DNA of 38,034 bases from Pseudomonadota bacterium (GCA_018242505.1 JAFEBU010000023.1:1-38034); one strand, 5' to 3'. Positions 19,377-27,719 are shown, counted from the stretch's first letter. Made by a program: numbers and translations. Notes: a model not told the origin generated them from the letters alone.

Positions 19377-20585
19377 ATGGCAAAATCAGGTCGTCCGCCG
19401 CTCAGCGGAATACGCGTTGTCGATTTCTCGCGTGTCATCGCCGGTCCTCTCTGCACCCAGATGCTTGCCGACATGGGAGCCGAGGTCATCAAGATCGAAA
19501 ATCCCGATGGCGGTGACGACACGCGCAAGGGCGCGGGACCGCGGGTGGGCGGCGAGAAGGGCGAGAGCCACTTCTTCATGACCTACAACAGAGGCAAGAA
19601 GAGCGTTGCCCTCGACTTCACCAAGCCCGACGGCCAGGCGGTCGTGCACAAGCTGCTCGCATCGGCCGACGTGCTGGTCGAGAACTTCCGGCCCGGTGTA
19701 CTCAAGAAGTACGGTCTCGATTATGCGAGTCTTCGCGAGACATATCCGCGGCTGATCTATCTCTCGATCTCGGCCTATGGGCAGACCGGGCCATTGTCGG
19801 ACCGGCCGGGCTACGATCCGGTGCTGCAGGCCGAGTCCGGCATGATGAGCGTGAACGGCGAGGCCGACGGCGAGGGGCTGCGTCATGCCATCGCCATCGT
19901 CGATACCATGACCGGCATCCACTCGGTCGCGGCGATCAATGCGGCTCTGTTCGCGCGTGCGAGCACCGGCAAGGGCCAGTATATCGATCTTGCGCTCTAC
20001 GACACCGCGCTCGCTTGCCTCGGCAATCTCGGCGCCTATTACCTGATCGGCGGCGAGCAACCCAGGCGCGCCGGCAACGGTCACTTCGCCTCGGTGCCCA
20101 ACAGTTCGTTCGAGACCAAGAACGGCAAGATCTACATGGCCGTCGCCAATCAGAAGCTGTTCGTCGATACCTGCAAGGCCCTGGGCCATCCCGAATGGGC
20201 TACGGATCCGCGCTTCGCGACCATTGCCCAGCGCGTCGCCAACAAACCCGATCTCACCAGGTTGATGGAAGACGTACTCAAGACCGATACCAAGGAGAAC
20301 TGGACGAAGAAGCTGCGTCACCTGCCGGTCGGGCCTATCCGCACCATGAAGGAGGCGCTGGACGAACCCGAGGTCAAGCGTCGTGGCATGCTCAAGACCT
20401 ACAAGCACAACCGAGTCGGCGAGGTGCCGATCATCGGCTCCAACTACCGCTTCTCCGACACGCCGGTCGACGACACGCGTCCACCGCCGTCCCTCGGCGA
20501 GCATACCGACGAGGTGTTGCGCGGCGTCGCCGGCCTGAAAGAGGCCGAGGTGGCCGCGCTTCGGGAGAAGAAGGTCGTCGGCTGA
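19377..20585 (+). CDS. CaiB/BaiF-family CoA transferase
   Basis: A class III CoA transferase of 402 aa moving CoA between carboxylic acids. The start LSGIRVVDFSRVIAGPLCTQ and DMGAEVIKIENPDGGDDTR are the family hallmark. The probable catalytic Asp lies in AIVDTMTGIHS (residue 176 of this start), with RPGYDPVLQAESG before it and GQYIDLALYDT after it. ATG 19377 gives the usual short N-terminus; an upstream ATG at 19350 adds nine residues and cannot be excluded. It is divergent from the Bug protein. Its acid substrate is unknown. Confidence 0.92.
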   Translation: MAKSGRPPLSGIRVVDFSRVIAGPLCTQMLADMGAEVIKIENPDGGDDTRKGAGPRVGGEKGESHFFMTYNRGKKSVALDFTKPDGQAVVHKLLASADVLVENFRPGVLKKYGLDYASLRETYPRLIYLSISAYGQTGPLSDRPGYDPVLQAESGMMSVNGEADGEGLRHAIAIVDTMTGIHSVAAINAALFARASTGKGQYIDLALYDTALACLGNLGAYYLIGGEQPRRAGNGHFASVPNSSFETKNGKIYMAVANQKLFVDTCKALGHPEWATDPRFATIAQRVANKPDLTRLMEDVLKTDTKENWTKKLRHLPVGPIRTMKEALDEPEVKRRGMLKTYKHNRVGEVPIIGSNYRFSDTPVDDTRPPPSLGEHTDEVLRGVAGLKEAEVAALREKKVVG

Positions 20586-20626
20586 CGGACTGTCGTCTCG
20601 ACCGAAGCGCGCGTTGGCGAAGCGGA

Positions 20627-20699
20627 GTGGAGAGACCTTCTCTCCACGATTTACGACCTATCCTCTCCACGATTTACGACCCATCGGCGAGAGAAGGTC
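20627..20699. repeat. Hairpin and 19-bp direct repeat between convergent genes
   Basis: GTGGAGAG (20627-20634) pairs with CTCTCCAC (20640-20647) around a 5-nt loop. The 19-bp sequence CTCTCCACGATTTACGACC occurs at 20640-20658 and again at 20663-20681. A wider inverted repeat GACCTTCTCTC (20634-20644) / GAGAGAAGGTC (20689-20699) encloses it. It separates the convergent CoA-transferase and hydrolase genes and may act as a bidirectional terminator, although there is no strong T-tract. Confidence 0.55.
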
Positions 20700-20719
20700 C
20701 CTCGACTCAAGCGCGCGGA

Positions 20720-21457
20720 TTACCGCGCGACTCGGGGCGACGAGTCTGTGAGCCATTTCCGCAGGATGGCGTTGGTCTCTTCGGGCTTCTCCATCGTGAT
20801 GAGATGCCCGCAGTCTTCGATCACGATCAGCTCGCTGCCCTTGATGCCCGCGGCAATCTCCTCGGAGAAGGCAAGCGGCGTCGCCAGGTCGTCGCGGCCG
20901 CAGACGACGGTCGTGGGGCACTTGATCCTGGGCAGGTCGGGGCGGCGATCGATCCGGTTTGCCGCCAGCTCTTCCTGCCGCTTGTAGATCTCCACGCCGG
21001 TCTCGAGGCACATGGCCATGACCTCGTCGACCAGCGCCTTGTCGGACAGGCGATAGGCCGGCAGGAAGCGCGAGAGCTGCAGGCCCAGCACCAATTCGAA
21101 CCGGTCTTCGTTGGCCAGCCTGATGCGGGCGCGGCGGATCGCCTTCTCGGTCTCGTTCTGGCCTCGCATGCCGGTATCGAGCAGGGCGAGCTTGGTGATC
21201 CGATCGGCCGCGATCTGCATGATCTCGACGCTGATCATCCCGCCGAGGGAGAGCCCGGCCAGCGCGAAGGGACCGGGCGGCATCTGCTCGAGGACCCAGC
21301 GGGCGGTCGAGTCCCAGGTATCGAAGATGGAAAGCGGCGCCTTGCGCCAGTCGGGCACGACGATGTCGGCGACATCGGCGAGCGCGCTTACCTGCGGCGT
21401 ATACAGTCGTGGTGAACAGAGCATGCCGGGCACGAGCAGCAGCGGGGTCTTGGTCAT
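20720..21457 (-). CDS. Alpha/beta-fold hydrolase
   Basis: A 245-aa hydrolase. It starts MTKTPLLLVPGMLCSPRLY, with the oxyanion region in PGMLCS, the nucleophile Ser70 in AGLSLGGM, a likely acid in CGRDDLATP and the catalytic His in EDCGHLITMEKP. The ATG follows a very strong GGAGGAGGATGAA. The cytoplasmic protein resembles 3-oxoadipate enol-lactonase-like or esterase members, but the substrate is not assignable. It is divergent from the OpgC-like gene and convergent with the CoA transferase. Confidence 0.9.
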   Translation of the reverse strand: MTKTPLLLVPGMLCSPRLYTPQVSALADVADIVVPDWRKAPLSIFDTWDSTARWVLEQMPPGPFALAGLSLGGMISVEIMQIAADRITKLALLDTGMRGQNETEKAIRRARIRLANEDRFELVLGLQLSRFLPAYRLSDKALVDEVMAMCLETGVEIYKRQEELAANRIDRRPDLPRIKCPTTVVCGRDDLATPLAFSEEIAAGIKGSELIVIEDCGHLITMEKPEETNAILRKWLTDSSPRVAR

Positions 21458-21513
21458 TTCATCCTCCTCCGCGAACGTAGCTCACGGCCGTCGTCTGCGA
21501 TACCTATGGGCCC

Positions 21514-22662
21514 ATGAAGGTCATGCCAGGGAGTTCTGCGGCACTCGGCGGGCCGGTGTCGGGGCGCGATCTGCGACTCGATTTCTTTCGTGGCCTCGCG
21601 CTCTGGTTCATCTTCCTCGATCACATTCCGGACAACGTCGTGGGCTGGGTGACGGTCCGTAACTACGGTTTCAGCGACGCCACCGAGATCTTCGTATTCA
21701 TATCCGGCTACACCGCCGTCATTGCCTATAGCCGGATGATGATGCGCGAGGGTTGGCCGCGGGCGGCGGCGCGTGTCTATCGTCGCGTCTGGCAGCTCTA
21801 TGTCGCGCACATCCTGCTGTTCGTCTTCTTCACCGCGCAGATCGCCTACTTCTCGTTCGCCCGCAACACGACGGAGCTGATCGAGGAGATGCAGCTCCTG
21901 GGCCTCGGCGCCAATCCCTATCGCACCATCATCGAGGCGGTGCTGCTGAAATTCCGGCCGGCCAACCTCGACGTGCTGCCGCTCTATATCGTGCTGCTGG
22001 CGGCTTTCCCGTTTGTCTTGCCGGCCCTGCTGCGTTGGCCCTGGGTGGTCCTTGCCGCTTCGATCGGTCTCTATGCTGCGGCCGTCCATTTCGACTGGAA
22101 CCTCCCCGGCTATCCCGGCGACAAGGTGTGGTTCTTCAATCCGATGGCCTGGCAGGCGATCTTCTATGCCGGCGCAGTCATGGCGGTGACGGCCCCGCAG
22201 CTCGCCTGGATCGACCGCTGGCAGCGGCCGCTGGCGATACTTGCAGCCTCGTATCTCCTGTTCGCGGGGCTGATCGTCTGGTCCTGGCACGATACGGTCC
22301 TGGGACAGCTCATCCCCGACTGGTTGGCGCGGCAGATCTATCCGATCGACAAGACCAACCTTGATATCCTGCGCTTCCTGCATTTCATCGCTTTGGCCTG
22401 GTTGATCCGGCTGGCGGTGCCGCCGGACGCGAAATTCCTGGAATGGCCATTTTTGACGCCAATTCGCAGATGCGGTGAGCATTCCTTGCAGATATTCTGT
22501 CTCGGTACGTTTCTGTCGCTTACCGCCGAGATCGTCGTTGCGTATTTTGACGACTCTGTCCTTTCGGAAATCGCCGTCAGCGTTGCCGGAATCGCTATCA
22601 TGTCGCTGGTCGCCTATGGAGCGGCGTGGTTCAAGGGGAAGCCGGCCCGTATGGAGCTTTGA
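21514..22662 (+). CDS. OpgC-domain membrane acyltransferase-like protein
   Basis: A polytopic membrane protein of up to 382 aa that begins, after a short leader, with RDLRLDFFRGLALWFIFLDH, the recognisable OpgC signature; about ten hydrophobic segments follow. OpgC proteins belong to the acyltransferase-3 superfamily and succinylate periplasmic glucans. ATG 21514 has no clear ribosome site, while ATG 21523 follows AAGGTC. The stop overlaps the next start by 1 nt (TGATG), so the SGNH hydrolase is translationally coupled. Together they look like a split version of an acyltransferase-SGNH carbohydrate modification unit. Confidence 0.88.
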   Translation: MKVMPGSSAALGGPVSGRDLRLDFFRGLALWFIFLDHIPDNVVGWVTVRNYGFSDATEIFVFISGYTAVIAYSRMMMREGWPRAAARVYRRVWQLYVAHILLFVFFTAQIAYFSFARNTTELIEEMQLLGLGANPYRTIIEAVLLKFRPANLDVLPLYIVLLAAFPFVLPALLRWPWVVLAASIGLYAAAVHFDWNLPGYPGDKVWFFNPMAWQAIFYAGAVMAVTAPQLAWIDRWQRPLAILAASYLLFAGLIVWSWHDTVLGQLIPDWLARQIYPIDKTNLDILRFLHFIALAWLIRLAVPPDAKFLEWPFLTPIRRCGEHSLQIFCLGTFLSLTAEIVVAYFDDSVLSEIAVSVAGIAIMSLVAYGAAWFKGKPARMEL

Positions 22663-23429
22663 TGAGGTCCAGCGCCTTCGTCGCAGCCATGGTCGTGGCG
22701 AGCCTGACTTGGTCGGCTCCCGGCATCGCCAATCCCGACTGCCGGACCAGCCGCGAGCTGCTCGACCTTGGACATCCCCTGCCGGTGGCCCGGGACGCCG
22801 TCGCCAACAGTCGCACGCTGCGCATCGTCGCCATGGGCTCCTCGTCGACCCAGGGGTACGGAACGACGTTGCCGCAATATGCATACCCGGCCCAGCTCAA
22901 GATGCGACTTGATGCGGCGATGCCGGGTGTCTCGGTGCATGTCTTCAACAAGGGCATCGGCGGCCAGGACGCCGAAGAGATGACCGACCGCATGAAGTCG
23001 GACGTGCAGCCCCAGCGGGCCCACCTCGTCGTCTGGCAGGTCGGCACCAATTCGGCGATCCGCCACACGCCGCTGGAAAAGTTCGCGCGCAAGCTCAGGG
23101 CCGGCATCGATATCGGCAAGTCGCTCGGCGCCGAATTCATCCTGATGAACCTGCAATACGTGCCGGCCGTCGTGGCGCTGCCCGACGAGCAGGACTATGC
23201 GCGCGTGATGGCCGAGGTCGCCAAGGAGAAGGGCGCCGGCCTCTTCAATCGTCTGGCGATCATGAAGGGCTGGTACAACGACGGCATGCCTTACTCGCAG
23301 TTCGTCTACAATGACGGGCTGCACCTGAACGACTTCGGCCAGAAGTGCGTCGGCAAGCTCCTGTCGATGGCGATCCTGCGGGCCGTGAAGCCATCGCAAT
23401 TGACGGGCGATCCCAAAGCCGGAAACTAG
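22662..23429 (+). CDS. SGNH/GDSL-type hydrolase, periplasmic
   Basis: A 255-aa protein with a signal peptide (MRSSAFVAAMVVASLTWSAP, cleavage near GIAN). The SGNH blocks are visible: block I AMGSSSTQGYG with nucleophile about Ser61, block II Gly in NKGIGGQDAEE, block III Asn in WQVGTNSA, and block V NDGLHLNDFG with the Asp-His pair. The start is the ATG at 22662 in the TGATG overlap with the OpgC-like gene. It probably acts as an esterase or acyltransferase partner on a periplasmic carbohydrate; this is inferred from the coupling. Confidence 0.85.
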   Translation: MRSSAFVAAMVVASLTWSAPGIANPDCRTSRELLDLGHPLPVARDAVANSRTLRIVAMGSSSTQGYGTTLPQYAYPAQLKMRLDAAMPGVSVHVFNKGIGGQDAEEMTDRMKSDVQPQRAHLVVWQVGTNSAIRHTPLEKFARKLRAGIDIGKSLGAEFILMNLQYVPAVVALPDEQDYARVMAEVAKEKGAGLFNRLAIMKGWYNDGMPYSQFVYNDGLHLNDFGQKCVGKLLSMAILRAVKPSQLTGDPKAGN

Positions 23430-23456
23430 GCGGCCAAACTCCCGCAGGAGGCCCGC

Positions 23457-24233
23457 ATGAAGCGCCGGTTCGTCGATCTGTCGATCTACCTGGAAAACGA
23501 TGTCATTTCCGATCCGGCGCCGTTCGGGCCCAAGATCGCCTATCACAAGCACGAGGATACGGCAGGCCAGATCGCAGGCTTCTTTCCCGGCCTCAAGAAG
23601 GAAGATCTCCCCGACGGTGCCGGCTGGGCCGTCGAGAATGTCAATCTCTCGACGCACAACGGCACCCATCTCGATGCGCCGTATCACTTCCATCCGACGA
23701 TGAACAAGGGAGAGCGCGCCATCACCATCGACGAAGTGCCGCTCGAATGGTGCTTCCAGCCCGGCGTCAAGCTCGACTTCCGCGACAAGCCCGACGGCCA
23801 CGTGATCACCGCGAAGGAGGTCGAGGCCGAGCTGAAGCGTATCGGCCACGAGCTGAAGCCGCTCGAGATCGTCGTGGTCAACACGCGGGCGGGCTCGCGT
23901 TACGGCAATGACGACTACGTCAATTCCGGCTGCGGCATGGGCTATGACGCCACCATGTTCCTGCTCGAGCACGGCATCCGCCTCACCGGCACCGATGCCT
24001 GGAGCTGGGACGCGCCTTTCTATTTCACCGCCCAGAAATGGGCCCGCGACCACGATCCCTCGATCATCTGGGAAGGCCACAAGGCGGGCCGCGACATCGG
24101 CTACTGCCACCTCGAGAAACTGCACAACCTCGAATCGTTGCCGGCCGACGGCTTCACGATCTCCTGCTTCCCGCACAAGATCCGGGGGGCGTCGGCGGGC
24201 TGGACGCGGGCGGTGGCGATCTTCGAGGAATAG
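23457..24233 (+). CDS. Cyclase-family metal-dependent hydrolase (kynurenine formamidase-like)
   Basis: A 258-aa cytoplasmic protein starting MKRRFVDLSIYLENDVISDP with the family metal motif STHNGTHLDAPYHFHP (residues 65-80, His67, His71, Asp73, His77). AGGAGG lies just before the ATG. The fold (PF04199-type) includes kynurenine formamidases and isatin hydrolases; later parts such as GTDAWSWDAPF resemble a group of uncharacterised members. The substrate is not assignable. It follows the SGNH gene by 27 nt and is followed by the cytochrome c remnant on the opposite strand. Confidence 0.88.
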   Translation: MKRRFVDLSIYLENDVISDPAPFGPKIAYHKHEDTAGQIAGFFPGLKKEDLPDGAGWAVENVNLSTHNGTHLDAPYHFHPTMNKGERAITIDEVPLEWCFQPGVKLDFRDKPDGHVITAKEVEAELKRIGHELKPLEIVVVNTRAGSRYGNDDYVNSGCGMGYDATMFLLEHGIRLTGTDAWSWDAPFYFTAQKWARDHDPSIIWEGHKAGRDIGYCHLEKLHNLESLPADGFTISCFPHKIRGASAGWTRAVAIFEE

Positions 24234-24245
24234 ACCTCGGCTGCG

Positions 24246-24600
24246 TCAGTTGCAGACCTTGGGATCGCTGGTGGCCTGCTTGAGGGAGGCGGCGATCAGG
24301 TCGGCGCCGCGCATCCTTCACGCCGGCGTAGTCCATCTTGGTGCCGGGCACGACCTTGAGAGGATTCTCCAGGAAGCGGTCGAGGGCCTGCGCGTTCCGG
24401 ATTCCACCGCACTTCTTTCATCGCCGTCGAAGCCGCACTCCTTCATCGCCGCCAAATAGCCAAATAGGGGGAGCCGTGGAGCGCGCCGGCCGAACAGGCC
24501 GCAATGGCGCGGCCCGATTCTGTCGTGGTTCGGCGCATTGCAGGCAAGGCAACGGTGGTAGATGTCCTCGCCGCGGGACCGGCGTCCGCGGTCTGGAGCC
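24246..24600 (-). pseudogene. Decayed class I cytochrome c gene
   Basis: Minus-strand translation gives a recognisable class I cytochrome c in pieces. GEDIYHRCLACNAPNHDRIG and GPRHCGLFGRR lie in one frame, DRFLENPLKVVPGTKMDYAGV in a second, and ADLIAASLKQATSDPKVCN with the stop at 24246-24248 in a third. Frameshifts lie near 24400-24415 and near 24300, and another probably near 24575 before the GED. The heme motif reads CLACN where CxxCH is needed, so the axial histidine is lost. No signal peptide is recoverable. The gene is clearly dead. It lies downstream of the CMD gene on the same strand. Confidence 0.8.
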
Positions 24601-24700
24601 GCATTGCCAGCAAGTCCAGCGTGAGTGGCTCTACCTGTCGCGGCCGCAGCTCTGGCAGGCGACCAGCGCCGTGCTGGCGCTGGCGGTGCTGGCCGTAGCG

Positions 24701-25249
24701 CTACGCCAGCGGCTCGGGCTCGCCCGGCGGCAGGGCCATCTCGAAGACGTTGAGGGTCATCGAGACCAGCATGTAGTAGCCGCATACGCCGACCAGATCG
24801 ACGACTCCCTGCTCGCCGAAGGCGTCGAGGGCGCGCTTGTAGTTGGGCGCCGCCACCCGGTTGGTGGCGAGGTACTCGGTGACGAAGTCGTAGACGATCC
24901 GTTCGACATCGCGCGTGAAGGGCGGTGTCTGCCTGAGGCGGATCGCTTCGACGATCGCCGGCGCGAGGCCGGCCTCCTTGGCGAGGCGGGCATGGGCGTA
25001 GAATTCGAACTGCGCCTTGAAGTGCCGGCCGACCAGGCAGATCGCAAGCTCCGAGAGATCGCGCGGCAGGGAGTTGTTGAAGCGACAATATTCACCGAGC
25101 TTCTGCGCCCGGTCGGCGAGCACCGGGCTGCGCAGCCACGGTTCGAACGGGCCGCGCAGGCCGCCGCGCGGCCCGGCCATGATGGCGTCGGCCACCTTCT
25201 TCTGCTCTGGGGTGAGTTTCGCCAGGTCAAGCGGAGCCAGCCGCGGCAT
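24701..25249 (-). CDS. Carboxymuconolactone decarboxylase-family protein
   Basis: A 182-aa protein (MPRLAPLDLAKLTPEQKKVA...) with the CMD pattern LGEYCRFNNSLPRDLSELAI, HFKAQFEFYAHARLAKEAGL and LDAFGEQGVVDLVGVCGYY. The ATG at 25249 follows AGGAGATCGATCG; a longer frame upstream has no such site. There is no AhpD-type CxxC. It belongs to the larger subgroup often beside aromatic or dicarboxylate catabolism genes. It lies downstream of the secreted unknown and the class II aldolase on the same strand, likely as one operon. Confidence 0.86.
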   Translation of the reverse strand: MPRLAPLDLAKLTPEQKKVADAIMAGPRGGLRGPFEPWLRSPVLADRAQKLGEYCRFNNSLPRDLSELAICLVGRHFKAQFEFYAHARLAKEAGLAPAIVEAIRLRQTPPFTRDVERIVYDFVTEYLATNRVAAPNYKRALDAFGEQGVVDLVGVCGYYMLVSMTLNVFEMALPPGEPEPLA

Positions 25250-25277
25250 CGATCGATCTCCTGTCGCTGTTGATTGG

Positions 25278-25853
25278 TCAGAGTGGGCAGTCAGCGTCGC
25301 CCACATGGCTGCGATCGGCATCCTTGAAGATCGCATCGACCATGGCCTCGCCGACGCGTTCGACGGCGTTGCCGTCGGTGCCGCACGAGGCGGTCGCGCC
25401 CCAGATCACCTTGCCAGAGGAGACGTTGTAGAGTGTGAGCGTGATGCGCAGGGTCGACTTGGCCTTGGGGATCTCGATCAGGTCGCGGCGCTGCACGCGA
25501 TTGCTCGGCAGCTCGGGCCGCGGGTTGGAGGCGGGCGGCGCGTAGCCCGGCTGGCCGCCGATCGTGGCGGAGCCGCTGTTGGAGCCGCGCCCCAGATCGA
25601 GATAGGTGACGTCCATGCGCATGACGTTGTCGCCGCTGAATCCGACCTGGTTGCCGCGGCGCGCCAGGCGGCTCATCACCTCGCCGCGCAGATGCCGGCC
25701 AAGCGCGGTGTCGTCGGTGAGCTGCACGGCCGTCTTGGTCTTCGGGATGACCTGGAAGGCCTTGACCTCGAGCTTGCCCAGCGGCGGCGCTTGCGCGACG
25801 GCGGGAGCGGCGGCCAGGCCGAGGAACATCATCGCGATGGCGATTGTGCGCAT
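25278..25853 (-). CDS. Secreted protein of unknown function, 191 aa
   Basis: It begins MRTIAIAMMFLGLAAAPAVA then QA, a clear Sec signal peptide. GGGAGAG lies upstream and the start is 2 nt after the aldolase stop, so the two genes are in one operon. The mature part has a Gly/Ser/Pro-rich middle (GRGSNSGSATIGGQPGYAPP) and a C-terminal portion STLRITLTLYNVSSGKVIWG that looks like a small beta-rich periplasmic or outer-membrane-associated domain, with AVERVGEAMVDAIFKD near the end. It is reminiscent of DUF4136- or LPP20-like proteins, but I cannot name a family. Two late cysteines may pair. Confidence 0.7.
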   Translation of the reverse strand: MRTIAIAMMFLGLAAAPAVAQAPPLGKLEVKAFQVIPKTKTAVQLTDDTALGRHLRGEVMSRLARRGNQVGFSGDNVMRMDVTYLDLGRGSNSGSATIGGQPGYAPPASNPRPELPSNRVQRRDLIEIPKAKSTLRITLTLYNVSSGKVIWGATASCGTDGNAVERVGEAMVDAIFKDADRSHVGDADCPL

Positions 25854-25855
25854 GG

Positions 25856-26599
25856 TCACTCTCCCTGCCTCCGCCATCCCGGCTCGTCGCGATCCAGCAT
25901 ACGCTTCAGCGCCTCGAAATGCAGGAAAGCCTGTTGCGTGTCGTTCGCGATCTGCTCGGCCGTTTGCTGCGCGCAAGCGTCGTCGATCGTGTGGAGCGGC
26001 CGGTCGGTCTGCATGGCCAGGACCTGCACCATGGCCGCTCGTTCCAGATAGTAGAGATCTTCATAGGCCTGCGCCATGGTCGGGCCGCAAACGACGATGC
26101 CATGGTTGCGCAGGAACAGGATGTCCTTGTCGCCCATCGCGCGGCAGATGCGATCGCCCTCCGCATTGGACAGCGCGAGGCCGCCGTAGGCCTCGTCGTA
26201 GGCGATGCGATTCCAGTAGCGAAAGGCGTTCTGGGTGCACATCTCGACGCGCCCGTCCCGGATCGAGGTGAGTGCGGTCGCGTAGGGCATATGGGTGTGC
26301 AGCACGGCTGTCGCGCGTGGATTGCCGGCATGGATGCGTCCGTGAATATAGAAGGCCGATGCCTCGACAGGATGACGCCCCTCGACCACGTTTCCGGCGA
26401 AATCGGCCATCACGAGGTCGGCCGGCGAAATCTCCGACCAGTGCAGGCCCTGCGGATTGACCAGGAAGAGATCCGGCCGGCCGGGCACGGCCATGCTGAA
26501 GTGGTTGCAGACACCTTCATTGAGTCCATGTCGAGCGGCCGACCGCAGCGCTGTCGCGAGATCGAGTCGCGCCTGCGTTACCGGATCGTTGAGCAGCAT
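25856..26599 (-). CDS. Class II aldolase/adducin-family protein
   Basis: A 247-aa protein with the zinc site of class II aldolases: His101 and His103 in LHTHMPYAT, His166 in LFLRNHGIVV, and the candidate acid Glu79 in HPVEASAFYIH. ATG 26599 is chosen because GGGGAG lies 9 nt upstream; the earlier ATG at 26608 directly abuts that sequence. The family includes fuculose-phosphate aldolase and related decarboxylases; the exact substrate is unknown. First gene of the minus-strand group with the secreted unknown and the CMD protein. Confidence 0.9.
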   Translation of the reverse strand: MLLNDPVTQARLDLATALRSAARHGLNEGVCNHFSMAVPGRPDLFLVNPQGLHWSEISPADLVMADFAGNVVEGRHPVEASAFYIHGRIHAGNPRATAVLHTHMPYATALTSIRDGRVEMCTQNAFRYWNRIAYDEAYGGLALSNAEGDRICRAMGDKDILFLRNHGIVVCGPTMAQAYEDLYYLERAAMVQVLAMQTDRPLHTIDDACAQQTAEQIANDTQQAFLHFEALKRMLDRDEPGWRRQGE

Positions 26600-26680
26600 T
26601 CCTGTCATCTCCCCTCACGTCGGCGCGGATGATGCTGGTTTGCATCGGATGGGGAAAGTGAAATCCCGCCGGAAAAGAAA

Positions 26681-26704
26681 GACGCCGGAGTGACCTCCGG
26701 CGTC
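26681..26704 (-). terminator. Rho-independent terminator of the RRM-protein gene
   Basis: GACGCCGGAG (26681-26690) pairs perfectly with CTCCGGCGTC (26695-26704) around a TGAC loop. Read on the minus strand it is followed by TTTCTTTTCC. It lies 31 nt beyond the stop of the minus-strand RRM gene, so it most likely ends that transcript. Confidence 0.85.
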
Positions 26705-26734
26705 CGTCTCGAATGCTGTATGACGATCTATCGG

Positions 26735-27400
26735 CTATTGATCGTCGTCGAAGCCGCGCTTGCGAGGCTCGTAGTCGCGTTCGCGACGATGCGGTCCGCC
26801 TTCGCGTCGACGCTGCGGCCGGCCCATGTCGGCGCCCGGATCGTAACCGCCGCCTCCGGGGGCACCGGCGCCGCCACCGCCGCCGCCGCTACCACCACCG
26901 CCTGAGAAGTCGGCACGCCGGTCGCGCATCGGACCGCCGTCGCTGGCGCCGCGATAACCGCCGCCGCCACCGCCACCGCCACCGAAGCCGCCGCCACCAC
27001 CGCCGCCGCGATAGCCGCCGCCACCGCCACCGGCGTAGCCACCGCCGCCGCCGCCACCGCCGCCGTAGGGCGGACGCGGACCGCGTGGGCGGAAGCCGCC
27101 GCCACCGCCACCGCCACCGCCACCAAAGCCGCCGCCACCGCCGCCGCCCGGCTGACGCTCGACGGCTTCGCGAACGGCGATCGAGCGACCATCGAGCAAC
27201 GCACCGTTCATGGCCTGCATCGCTGCAGCACCTTGGTCATCTGTTTCCATCTCGAGGAAGGCAAAGCCGCGGCTGCGGCCTGTCTCGCGATCCACGATCA
27301 CTTTCGAAGAGGCAACGGTCCCGAATTGAGAGAAAGCTTCTTGCAGACGCTCGGACGTCACCGAGTAGGGCAGGTTCCCCACGAACAATTTACGACTCAT
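26735..27400 (-). CDS. RNA-binding protein with RRM and glycine-rich tail
   Basis: A 221-aa protein with one RNA recognition motif: RNP2 LFVGNL (residues 5-10) and RNP1 RGFAFLEM (44-51). From about residue 84 to 185 the chain is mostly Gly with scattered Arg, Tyr and Phe, including runs such as GGGGGGGYRGG, and it ends in a charged RRE/PRKRGF stretch. This matches the glycine-rich cold-inducible Rbp type known in cyanobacteria and some proteobacteria; function as an mRNA chaperone is inferred. The GGN triplets make the DNA 26850-27150 simple and repetitive. A 14-bp tandem duplication ends at the start codon and a terminator follows the gene. Confidence 0.93.
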   Translation of the reverse strand: MSRKLFVGNLPYSVTSERLQEAFSQFGTVASSKVIVDRETGRSRGFAFLEMETDDQGAAAMQAMNGALLDGRSIAVREAVERQPGGGGGGGFGGGGGGGGGGFRPRGPRPPYGGGGGGGGGYAGGGGGGYRGGGGGGGFGGGGGGGGGYRGASDGGPMRDRRADFSGGGGSGGGGGGAGAPGGGGYDPGADMGRPQRRREGGPHRRERDYEPRKRGFDDDQ

Positions 27401-27427
27401 TCAAGGCTCTGGGTTCAAGGCTCTGGG
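27400..27427. repeat. 14-bp tandem duplication at the RRM gene start
   Basis: TTCAAGGCTCTGGG occurs twice in direct succession (27400-27413 and 27414-27427). On the minus strand it lies immediately before and touches the ATG, so it forms the whole proximal leader. No good Shine-Dalgarno is seen in it apart from AGAG. Confidence 0.8.
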
Positions 27428-27719
27428 CTGGAGGAAAAAGGAGCGGAGTCCGGCGCGCGCTTGCGGGACGGATGCGTCCCGGCGATTCGTAGACCTTTGA
27501 CAGAAGATGACCAAGAAGCTCACGGAGTAGACGTTGACCGGGATCGCGCTCTCGCGTCTTTGCCGAAGATTCCTGAAGATACTCTTCGGCCAGTGTCGCT
27601 ATGCCGCACTTATGCTCTGAATCCGCGCCTGAGTCCACGCCTGAGTCCACGAGGGTTGAGCTTGGGCCGGCCAAGTCACACAATCGCCACGGAAATAGAT
27701 CTGCCGGAGGATGAGAGAC
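27428..27719. promoter_or_regulatory. Divergent intergenic region between the RRM and NIPSNAP genes
   Basis: A stretch of about 290 bp without a coding frame I would support. It holds a hairpin CGGGACG-GATG-CGTCCCG (27464-27481), a wider inverted repeat GCCGAAGA (27562-27569) / TCTTCGGC (27583-27590), and a perfect 12-bp tandem duplication GCCTGAGTCCAC (27627-27638 and 27639-27650). It must contain the promoters of both divergent genes; a long 5' leader with structure would suit a cold-induced RRM mRNA. Confidence 0.5.

Noticed and set aside
24318..25088. 256-codon minus-strand frame spanning the cytochrome remnant and the CMD gene
   Set aside because: It joins an out-of-frame CMD shadow to one block of the cytochrome c pseudogene; it is not a single real gene.
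26713..27492. Plus-strand frame of Arg/His repeats opposite the RRM gene
   Set aside because: It is the complement of the GGN glycine codons, giving a meaningless Arg/His-rich translation; the RRM with RNP1 and RNP2 is on the minus strand.
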